Shown here piece after piece: positions 46,401-58,400 of a stretch of 64,000 bases of DNA. Made by a program: the position numbers and the translations under genes. Each line of letters opens with the position of its first letter. Positions within the stretch are counted from its first letter, which is position 1. The notes below the pieces were generated by a model. That model was not told where the DNA came from, ran no database searches, and was given only the letters and a program-made list of their open reading frames with translations. The DNA is from Tridacna crocea (taxonomy: Eukaryota > Mollusca > Bivalvia > Cardiida > Cardiidae), in NCBI GenBank assembly GCA_943736015.1, contig OX031058.1, positions 883,001 to 947,000 of the forward strand, written 5' to 3'.

Positions 46401-49400
46401 AACTTTTTTATGGTTATTCCCCGTCACATACCCCCTTGACATAGCGATGCATTGCAGTATTACATGAAGTGCGAGAAATGTAAGGTAAATTACTTCATAT
46501 TGCTATCTATTTGTTAGGCACGCGCATTTTACCTAGGTATGTAGAAAGCACGAACAACTGTTTTTGCCCTCAATTGAAGAGGTAGAATACAAAAATCGAT
46601 ATTCACTGATTGTAGCCATGCAGTATTGCAAAAATATTTCACCAATATTCCAGATAACTGGAAAGCATGAAATAATCTTCCATATCCACTGGCTATCTTC
46701 CCACAACTATTACAGAAAAAAAAATCAGAGTAATAGAGGAATGGATTGTGTGTCAATGAATATCATCAATCATTGGAAAGAACTTGACCTGGGGGGGAGG
46801 GGTGTCAACCAGCCATTCCCTGTTCTCAAGTCCCACCAACTGCAATGCAGAGGCTTGGCCACTGAAGTTACCATGTCAGTGGATTGAACCTACAAGTAAA
46901 TAAGAACAAGGAAGTAAAAACAATAGACAATGAGATTTCCTGGAAATGGGTTTTACTCTTTACCATACAGTCCTAAGTTTTAACCACCCTAGCTTGTTAC
47001 CAAAGTTTCTCCTTTTTCTATAATGGTTTCAAAAGCCCTTTTTGTCTTGGTACTTAAAGCTGTTTTGTAAAGAGGTAACCCATAACTCTTTACCAAACAA
47101 CAAATTTTTGGACTGGACCAAATTCAAGGCATCTGCAGACGACAAATTAAATCTTGGTAATATGATGATTTCTAACTTCGATAGAGTAGAAAATATTGTG
47201 AGAAAAGGAGAAAATGCAGGTTACCAGTATTTTCTCCTTTTCCCCACAATGTTCTATAGGCTTTTCTCAGGGTTGTTACAAGTTGGGATTGTGTGGTAAA
47301 GAGTTAAAGTGCCAAATGATCTAAATGTGCGTATGTAAATAAAAATAGGACCCTATTAAAAGCAGTTTAATGTTGCCATTGTCAAGAATCTTCAACAAGA
47401 TGGGCAGTGTAAAACAAGGTGGGCAGTGTAAGTCAAAGATCAAACTTTAAATTTTGTGCAGCCTTATCTTGATCTACATTGGTAGCAAATACAATTGTAG
47501 TAGTGATAGGCACTTAAACCTTTTACTGTGCTAAGATTTTAAACATATCTAAATTCAAAGGTTTGTAGATGACAAGTTGAATTTGACTGAAATGATGGTT
47601 ATTGTCTGTGGTATTGAAAAAAATCTTGTGGGAAAATAAGAAAATGCTGGTTACTAGCATTTTCTCCCTTTCCCACAAGGTTTCCGAAAAGCTTCTCCCT
47701 CAGGGTTGTTAGAACTGGGGATTGTGTGGTAAAGGGTTAAGGATAAACAAACACCTTTTATTATTTTCAGGAATGGTCATTTAATGACCCACCGTGATAA
47801 AAAACCTTACCAGTGTATGGTGACTGGCTGCGACAAGAGCTACTGTGATGCCAGATCCTTGCGCCGACATCTTGAGAATCACCATCATCACACTTCGGAA
47901 CAGATCGCAGCTGAAATGGTCGCCGCTCAAACTACAGCTGCAAACGTTCTGGCGGAGGTTTCAATGGTTCCTTCCGCGAAAGGGTCAGTGGCAGGCTCTG
48001 GCCCCACAAACAATAATATTGTGAAATCTTCGAGTAATTCAGCGGTGCAGTTGACCGAATCTGCTCCTGTGAGAGTTGTTATATCCGATACCACCAAACT
48101 GATTAATATACAACCGTCAGGGCAGGCAGGAGTTGCTACCACAGTGTCCCTTCCTATTAATATACAAGTGTCAAATAAAGACTTAAGTCAGATAGCCCAG
48201 TCTACCACCGTAATACCATTAGAAACAGTGTTAAAACAGCAGCATACACAGCTTGTGCAAGAAGCAGGAAAGAAAGATAAATCTACTTCTGAACAGAACA
48301 GTAAAGAAATCCTTGCGGTAAGCAGTCTTCTGTAAATCTAAGAATAAGGCATTTAGGCTGATTAGTGAGCTTTTACCCTATATCATACAATTCCATTTGT
48401 ATTATGACCTTAAAGAAGAAGGCTTTTGAAAACATTGTGTGAAATGAAGAAAATGCTGGTAACCAGCATTTTCTTCATTTCATTTAATGTTTTCTATCTT
48501 TTCAAAGACTAATTACAGTGTTTTGAGTCACATTTACTTTTTTGTCTGCAAATACTTCTGAGCTGAAGACTACTAACACATTCAGTACCGCACAGGGCCT
48601 GATATGGGTTTGCTTTGAATCCCCAGATTGGTAATTTTCTCTCTGATTGTTTAATGATGGTTAATGGTACAAGATTCATTCTTCTTTCACCATTGGTTAA
48701 TGGTACAAGATTCATTCTTCTTTCACCCTTGATTATTGGCTATTTCAAAAAGCAGCTAGTGGCTTGGAAATAACGTAGTGCAAAGTAAGGTTAAAAGAAA
48801 ATGGAAAAAAGGAAAGCATGTACAGGTGCTCTGTCTGCTGCAGTATGACTGAAATGATGTTGAAAAGTGCGTAAACACCATATAAGGTAAAGAAAGAAAC
48901 AAAGGACGAGTCGAAATGAGATATGGTATAGAATTATTACCACATGATAATTATGACCTGCAACATGCGTAAAGGGGCATTCAGACATTTGCCCTAGAAG
49001 GTGTTGTCTTGGATCAGCCTTCGTAATCCCTGCAGGCTAATCTTAAACAACACTTTCTGATTTTATGTAATTTTCTGTTTTTGTGCATGTCTACTGAAGG
49101 ACAAAATAAATTGTAGTCGTAAACTGCTGTATCAGATAAACCTTTGCGGACTGCTTTACACAGTATTTTCTCCTTTGCCCATAATGTTTTCTACCCTTCC
49201 CAAAACAAATTCATGTTTCATTCACATTCATTTTGTTGTCTGCAAATGCTTTCAGTTTAGTCTGGTCCAAATGGTCCAAAACTTTTGTCGATTGGTAAAG
49301 AGTTAATCCAATTTTATCTCAAAAGCCAACTCTTGTCAGATCCTATATATCAGCAGATGCTTTTAGATTTGACAAGTCGTGACTTTTGTCATAATGGTAA

Positions 49401-52400
49401 AGAGTTCTTTGATTGTTGAAGAGACTTTTTTTTATTTCTTTATCACAGCGCATCCAACAGCAACTTCAGCTTGAGCAACAGAACTTGGTAGCGTCACAAC
49501 TTCAAAGCGATCAACAGCAATTTCAAGAACAACAGAGTAGTAACAACAATGGCAAATCGTCGAAAAGTTCAAGTTGGCAAGAGTATAAGAGTCCTCCATC
49601 TAATATACAAAGTCCTCGGAGTGGGGAACCATCTCCGGGGTATACACCAATGAGCCCAGTAGAAAACACGGGGCAGCAAGCTGTACCCACTAGTCCTGTC
49701 AGATCTACAAACCAACTTTGGTTCAATCAAACCAGTCAGTCACACCACAGTGGCAGCCCCCCTGCTAATGTTACAGTCGCAGATGCCAAATCAATGTAAG
49801 TGGACTGCAAATATGACCCTGAAAAAGAATCTTACATATTTACTTAACAATCCAAGCTTTTAAAAACCTCGACAAAAAAAGACTTGAAAACATTTTGGGT
49901 AAAGGAGAAATTGTTGGTATCCAGCAATTTCTCTTTTACTCACAATGGTTTCTACCCTTCCAAAATCAAATTCGAATTTTGGAGTAATTTTCACATTGTT
50001 GTCCCCAGTTGCTGTTAGTTTCTACAAGTTCGAACTTTGTTGTTTGGTAAAGGGTTAGATATAATGATACTCGGTGCATATCTCACCCTCTCTGGCAAGG
50101 CTCTGTAAGATAATAAGCCATATCTCTTGAGCCCTATCAAAGATTTTCATAGCTCGATTGTTTAGCTCTGCATGGATTTGAAGTAAGATTTACCATGAAT
50201 TTAGCTGACCTATAGACTGCAGTCTTGTGTTGCTTCTTGTAGACTATCAATATAAACAGGCAAACCATTTTTTTTTTAAATAATTAACATAGAAAACCAG
50301 AGCCCTGTTTTACCAAGGTAGTTACAAACAAAATTTGCGTACGTCTTCGGTAACTATAGTATAATGGCATTAATCTGCTATGAGATACAAAATAACCACC
50401 ATGATTTTTCTAACCATGATTATTTTAGAAAATTATTCCTATAAATGAAAGATTCCTGGAAATTTTATCTTTTCATTTAAATCTAGATAAAATTTCCAGG
50501 AAACTTTGATTTATCACGGTTTAGTAAAATCGGGCCCAGATGTTGTAGGTCCTGCATGGCTCAGTGGTAAAGTGTAGAACTAGAGATCAGGAGGACCCAG
50601 GTTTGAGTATGACTGGACTCACTGGGTTTTATATAGGAATGTCCTTAGGTAAGGCATTTCCCAGCCCTAGCCTTGTTACTGATTAAACCCAGGGAATACA
50701 TGAATATGTGAGCTATTGCTGTGATATGTCTGAAATAATGTTGAAAGTGACATAAGAAACATCAATAATCAATAAATCTCAATTGCTTCAACTTGCTATT
50801 TCTTGTTTTGGAAATAAATACTGGATAAGTGGAAATATATTTATGATTTTGCCAATTGAAAAATTTGCAAACTTTTCTGTTTGTGTAGTTTGCTACAAGT
50901 ATACATGTACCAACAAATAACAAAATATCTGTGATGGGTAATATGCAAACTTTTCGACACAAGAATATATTCACATGTACAGTATTGAGGTTTAACTGTA
51001 TTTTATCTTGTTTTACCCAGGGAAGAAATGACCAAACCTGTAGCATGTAATATATGTGAGAGACGCTTTAAAAATACACCAGCTTTGAATGGCCACATGA
51101 GATTACATGGGGGATATTTTAAAAAGGTAAGGCCTTAAGATATTTGTGTCATGGGTTTCCCTATCCTACATCAGAGCTCCAGATAAGAGGGAGTGATGGT
51201 ATTCTAAATCCATTATTTCTTTCCAAACCCTATGTTGTGAGTACTCATTAGAATTGTCTCAGTGAGACAATTCTTATGAGTACCCATTACAAAGAGTTAA
51301 GTGTAGAATAATGAATATTTTCAATTTTGAAATCAAAATCACTCCCTCTATCAGGAGCTCTTCTACCTTTGAAATACTGCCGGCCCTCAACTATTTTTGG
51401 TATGTATAAAAAAACAAAAAACTGTCAAGTGTGAGTTCATTATATGTTCCATGTAAAACATTTTTTTGGGGGAAAAAACAAAAACATATCTACCCTAGCT
51501 GCCTACAGTATGTTGGACTGAAACCTTAAACATGGATATTTTTTATTAAGCTTAATGACTTGAGTGTTTTTTGTTGTCATGTGATTATAACGTTTTACCG
51601 CACAATACCAACTTTGAATGACCCTGCGAGAGAAGCCTTTTGAAAACGATGTGGGAAAAGGAGAAAATGCTGGTAACCAGCATTTTCTCCTGTTCCCGAA
51701 ATGCTTTTTCCCCAATCGCAAAAAAAAAATGCACCATTTAAGTCACATTGAAATTGTCTTCTGCAAATGCTTTCAGTTTGGACATGTCTCGCATATTGTT
51801 GTTTGGTAAGAGTTAACAGATCCTCATACTTAGAACAGGGGATAGAGTTTCTTTAGAAATAATGAATGAAACCATCTTTAGTTTATACATAGGATGTTTG
51901 CATTTGGCTTATATTGGGCCTTTAACCCTTTAGCAAATGAAAATAAAGTGTTTTCACAACTCTGAGGAATAGGGCTTTTGAAAATGATAAGGGATATGCT
52001 GGTAACCAACATTTCCTCCACTTTCAACAATATTTTCTCCTCTGTAAAAGGACTGCTCTGTCACTTGTATCACCATTGATTTGTTGTTTGCAAAGTCTTT
52101 GAACTTGTATGATTCTAAAATTTTGTGGTTTGATCAAGACATGTTTTTTGTACATTTTGTGTCAGGAGGTGGGTCATTCTACCTTGTTATACAGTCATTT
52201 TTGAACTATCAACCGAAATTGACCTGCATTATTGTTGATCATTTTTCATCTAATTGATGTACGGAATTCCTAGATTGTCCGTTTTCGAGTGATGAGTCAC
52301 ATGATTATGAATCATGCTCTGGCAAAATGGGGGCTTATTGGATCTCTGTAATGTGTTATTTGAAGCAAGACATCTAAGTTATGCATCCACAAAATCTATT

Positions 52401-55400
52401 TTATCTAATAACTCTGAATCATGATGTAGATGTCAGCCGATCGAATTACGCACTTGAAGGGTAAATGAACATGCATGAGATTTACAAATAGCAAAAAGTT
52501 CAGGTCAGCTTGCACAGACTGCATCCTTGTAGGCTGACATGGTAGACACTTACTGCAGATGCATTAACTCTTTACCAAACGACAAAATTTTAGACTGTTT
52601 CAGATTGCAAGCATTTGCAGAAGACAAAATAAACTTGACTCAAAAATTGAAACTTGACTTTAGAAGAGTAGAAAACGTTGTGGGAAAAGGAGAAAATGCT
52701 GGTTACCAGCATTTTCTCCTTTTCCCACGATGTTTTCAGAAGGCTTCTTCCCCTGGGGTTGTGTAAACTAGGGATTGTTTGGTAAAGGGTCACAGAGTCA
52801 GTATTACTCATATAATTATGTTTTGTAGGATGCTGCTCTCAAGGAAGAGAAGAAAAAGAAGGGAGAAATGGCACCACCGTCAGCTGTTCCATCCAGATCT
52901 CACCCCCCACAGACACAGCCCATGGGTATCGTGCGGAAATCCAAGGGAAACGCCCCTGTACATGCTCCGCCTTCAGAAGAGGTAGAGGAAATATTACAGA
53001 AACATCTCAAAGTAAAATCTAATATCTCCTTTGCATGTTGCTAATTGCATACCTCGGAACCTTCCTGCCTCTGTGCTGATGTTCAGTGCATGGATGGAAT
53101 AGATCCTGACGGCCTCGCATGACCCCCCTTTCTGTTGTTTGCAGGTTGACATGTTATATTTTGATGTTTGGTAAACCTGTAAGTTGGTGTTATTTTGGGC
53201 CCTGTTTTACGAAGGCAGTTACAAACAGAATTTGCTAAGTTCTGACTTACTATAGTATATTGGCATTAATCTGCTACGAGGCACAAGATTACTATCTTGA
53301 TTATTTTAGACAACTATTGTGATAAATCAAAGTTTACGGGACATTTTGTCTTTTCATTTTATCAGGATATCATTTCCAGGAAACTTTGATTTATCGCAAT
53401 AGTTTTCCAAAATTATCATTATTGTTAATATCATGTATCTCGTAGAAAATTATTGCCACTTTACTATAGCTACGTAAAACTTAAGCTAATTTTGTTCTTG
53501 ACTATCCCAGTAAAAAGGGGCCCTGCTGGCGCATAGATGGAATAGATCGTGACAGCCTCGCATGACCCCTTTCCGTTCTTTGCAGGGTGACATGTTTTTT
53601 CTGTGTTTGTTAAATCTAAGTTGCTGTTCTTCACTTGCATGGATGGAACGCATTATGACATGTTTGGTAAATCTGTAGTTTTAATTTAACTCTTTACCAA
53701 ATGGCAATTTTTTTGACTGGACTGAATTTAAAGCATCTGCAGGCAACAAATTAAATCTTGTTAATATGATGATTTCTGTATTTGATAGGTTAGAAAATAT
53801 TGTGGGAAAAGGAGAAAATGCTGGTTATTAGCATTTTCTTCTATTGCCACAATGTTTTCTATTGGCTTCTTATTCAGGGGTTGTTAACCCATTACCACAC
53901 AATCCCTACTTTTGACGCCCCTGAAAAAGAAGCCTTTTGAAAATACTGTGGGAAAAGGAGAAAATGCTGGTAACCAGCATTTTCTCCTTTTCCCACAGTG
54001 TTTTCTACCCTTCCCAGAACAAATTTCAATTTTTCAGTCACCTTTATTTTGTTGTCTGCAAATGCTTTCAATTTGGACCAGTCCAAAAGTTTCTCGTGTG
54101 GTAAAGAGTTAATAGCTGGGATTGTGTGGTCAAGAGTTAAGGAAAGAGTTGGGAGTTTTGACAAAATATCAGGCCTTTAGTGATGTAGAATTGACATCGA
54201 CCTTTAACCCCTTGCTACCCGCCTAAAGATAGCAAAGGTATGATTGGAATAAGAAATTGCATAAACATTTAACTGTTTACCACACAATGACGACTTTTCA
54301 CGATCCTGAGGAAGTGGCCTTTTGAAAACTGGTGGGAAAAGATGAAAATGCTGGTAACCAGCATTTCCTCCTTTTCCCACAAAGTTTTCTACTCTGTCAA
54401 AGAAAAATTGCATCATTTGAGCCACTATGAAGTTATTGTCTGCAAATGGTTTTGAGTTGGAAAGGTTAAAAGCTATGCTGTGTGGTAAAGGGCTAATTCT
54501 GTCCAACAACAAGTAAAATTATTCACAATCAAGTAAATAAATCTGGCAGAAAATATATTGCTGGGCATAAAATTATAATTACTGTTTTTCAGTTTGGCTT
54601 GATATTGCTACCATTGACATTGTTTTGTGTCCTGTGTTTTTTCTTATTTTCTGATTGTTTTTGCATGACCTTGATCCTTTTATACCCTCCAGCTACAAAG
54701 TGGAGGTGGGTATACTGGTTTCACTGAGTGTGTCTGCCTGTCTTGTTTTCATTTTCATGTTCTAACTCAAACAACATTTGACCAACAGGTCCTAAAGCTT
54801 TAAGCGTGTATTTCTCATGACCTAAAGAGATGCCTTGTTTTTTTTTTGGTCACAAAGGTCAAAGGTGAAGGTCACAGGTGAACTTTATTTAAAAGAAATA
54901 GTTTCTATACTCTAACTCCATATCTTTTTTACCTTGGATCTTTAAACTGTATGCATAGATTGCTCATGACCTAAGAAGGTGTCTTGTTCTTCTTTGGTAA
55001 CATTTATCAAAGTTTAAGGTCACAGGTGGTCTTTGTTTTGAAAACATTCCTGTTCTCTGATTGTGCTGCTTCAGTGACAAGGTGCTGTCGGTGTGTATTG
55101 TCTGCTCTGTGCCAGTTCTGGTTCATGTAGATCTACAGGCCATAGCCAAGGAAGATAATGTCATGGCCCTCTGTCAGTCTGGGATGTCTCTGTCAATACC
55201 ACATTGTTTGAGTGAGTGTATAGGTGAATCAGTCTTTGAGTCAGTGTATAGGTGACTCAGTGTTTGAGTAAGTGTACAGGTGACTCAGTGTTCAACTCAA
55301 TATAAAGGTGACTCAGTGTTCAAGTCAATATAAAGGTGATTCAGTGTTCAAGTCGATATAAAGGTGACTCGGAGTTCAAGTCAATATAAAGGTGACTTGG

Positions 55401-58400
55401 TGTTCAAGTCAATGTAAAGGTGACTCGGTGTTTGAGTAAGTGTATAGGTGACTCATTGTTTGAGTAAGTGTATAGGTGCATATCTTAACCCTCTACCAAA
55501 CAATCCCTGGTTTTTACGACCCTGAGATAGAAGCCTTTTCAAAAAATTGTGGGAAAAGGAGGAAATGCTGGTTACCAGCATTTTCTCTTTTTCCCACAAT
55601 GTTTTCTACCCTGCTGGAAACAAATTTCAATTTCTGAGTTAGGATTAATTTGTTGTCTGCAAGTGCTTACAATTTGGACCAGTCTAAAATTTTGTTGTTT
55701 GGTAAAGAGTTAACTTTTGTTGTAAATGTTTTCAATAACACTGCACGCCTTGAACCTAATTTCATTCAGATGTTCTTTCTATGTGCGTATGTCAATTTGT
55801 CTTTTAGGAAAAGCCTTGTTCTATAAAGAATTCTGTTTTCCATTACAACAAACTGAAAAATCCTTATAAGAGGGATTGGTTGGTTGGATTTTGTTGCAAT
55901 TTTGCTAGAATGGTCCTTGGATCGCTATCTTTGAGATTGCAATGGATTGTCAGATATAATTTTGATTTTTCAAGGATCATTAGTATCATAGGCTTCAGAT
56001 TTTATCTCTATAACAACTTCAATTTCAATAGGTGAGTGCAATACTATTCTAAGTGCCTGTATGTTGTACAGGCACTTAAAATAGTAATGCACTCACCCAA
56101 TGATTTAGATCTTGTATATTAGATTTTTCAGCGTCTGCACCTTGATGATAAAAGTACTCAATTGCAAGGCAAAGTTGTGTGTTGTTTGTTTGAGAAAATG
56201 TGATTACCGGTATCTTTTATCAACCAAAAGAGGCTTTTAAGTACATAGTGACCGAAAAAAAAGATGATGATAACCAGGATTTTTTCCTTTTCTCACATTG
56301 TTTTCCACCCTGATGTGAAAAGTTTCATTGTTTGAATCACATTTAGTTTTTTAATTGCAGAAACCTTCAAAATAGATAGGTCTGAAATGTTGTCATTATG
56401 TAAAAGGTTAAACATAATTAGATGTGCTAAGCTCTATGAAAAGGATGCTTATTGCAACTGTGAAAACTATCAACTCTGGCTGCCTGCACAGATCAACCTG
56501 AGCGGAATGTTTTTGTTTTTGGTTAATTTTCTGACCACTTTATCTCATGATTAAGTTGTTTTTTGTGAGAAAGTGGAAAGTGGAATATAGTTGCCACAGT
56601 TGTATTATGACTTGTTGGGTATTATGGACCAAGGAGATGCATTAACCCCCCTTTTGCCAGAGGAGGACTCAATTACTTTACGATCCGGCCATAATATGCA
56701 TTGTTATGAACAATGTTTTAACCCTTTATTCCATAAGGCATTTCTATGATATCTCTAATTGACCCTGAATAACAGCAAGGATGCAGCCATTTCTTATGTG
56801 TATATGACACCTTTTGATAGTGTAGAAAATATTGTGGCAAAAGGTGAAATTGCTCGTCATGAGCAATTTCACCTTTTGCTACAATGTTTTCCAAAGGCTC
56901 CTAAAAGCAATGCGTAGAAATGAGTATCTGTGGAGTAAAGGGTTATGTAACTAACCTATCAGTATCAATATCTAAGTGCTTCATAGTGTGGTAAGGAGGA
57001 GAATTAACTCATTACCAAACGATAATAATTTAGGCTTGTCCAAATCAAAAGCATTTGCAGACGACAAAATAAAAGTGACTGAAAATTTGAAATTTGCTTT
57101 GTGAAGAGTAGAAAACATTGTGGAAAAAGGAGAAAATGCTGGTTACAAGCATTTTCTCCTTTTCCTACAAGGTTTTCTTGAGGCGTCTCTCTCAGGCTTG
57201 TCAAAAGTAGGGATTCTGTGGTTAATGGGTTTACCACAAGTTCCAAGTTGTAATAACCCAGAAAAGGAAATCTTTTGAAATATTGTTGGGAAAAGAAGAA
57301 AATGCTGGTAAATAAATAATAAATAATAATAATCATTTAAGCTACATCTTATATATTGTCTGCAAATGCTTCGAGTTTGGTCTGGCCCAAAATTTTGTTG
57401 TTTGGGAGAGAAGTTAACCCTTTACAACTCAATCCCTAGTCTCAAATACCCAAAGAAACAAGGCTTTGAAAAAGATATTACATGTATTGGAAAAGGAGAA
57501 AATACTGGTTACCAACATTTTCTCCTAATTCCAGTCATTTCTACATTTGCAAAGGTAAATATCAGTTTTAGAGTCTCATTTAATTTGTTGTCTGCAATTG
57601 CTTTAAATTTGGTTGTGTCCAAAATTCTATTTTGTAGTAGAGAGTTAAGGAGTCAATACCATTGCTCTCAGTTTCAATGTTCACCAGACAGCAAAATATC
57701 AGACTTGATTTGAAAGCAGTTGCAGAACCAAAATTCAAATTTGGCTGAAATAATCGGATTTGTCTTTCTGATGGTAGAAAACATGATGGAAAAAGGAGAA
57801 AATGCTGGTTACCAACATTTTCTCCTTTTCTCACAATGTTCTCACAAGGTTTATTTTGTTTACACAGCATTGTGTGGTAAAGGGTTTAACACATTACCAC
57901 ACAATCCCTACTTTTGAGGACTGTAAGAAATAAGCCTTTAGAAAACATTGTGGGAAAAGGAGAAAATGCTGGTAACCAGCATTTTCTCCTTTTCTCACAG
58001 TGTTTTCTACCCTTCAAAAACAAATTTCAAATGTTCACTTTTATTTTTTGTTGTCTGCAAATACTTTGAATTTGGACAAGTCTAAAATTTTATCATTTGG
58101 TAATGAGTTAAATAGTTACCGATAATCAACATGTTTTTATTCATGGTATTTGGTGAAATTATCTAAGTCTCTGAACCCTTCATGGCACAATGCCAACATG
58201 AAAACAGTGTAGGAAAAGGAGAAAATGCTGGTAACCAGCATTTTCTCCTTTTCACACCATGTTTTCCATCCTTTCAAAAATAAATTTTACAATTTGAGCC
58301 ACATTAGAATTGTCTTCTGCAAATGCTTTTAATTCGGACAAGGCTAAATTTGTCACCGGGTAAAATATAAGTTGTTGTATAACATCACCCCTTTACCTCA

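Noticed and set aside
46564..46887. 107-codon open frame
   Set aside because: It lies in a SINE-like stretch in intron 3 and has no matching splice phases.
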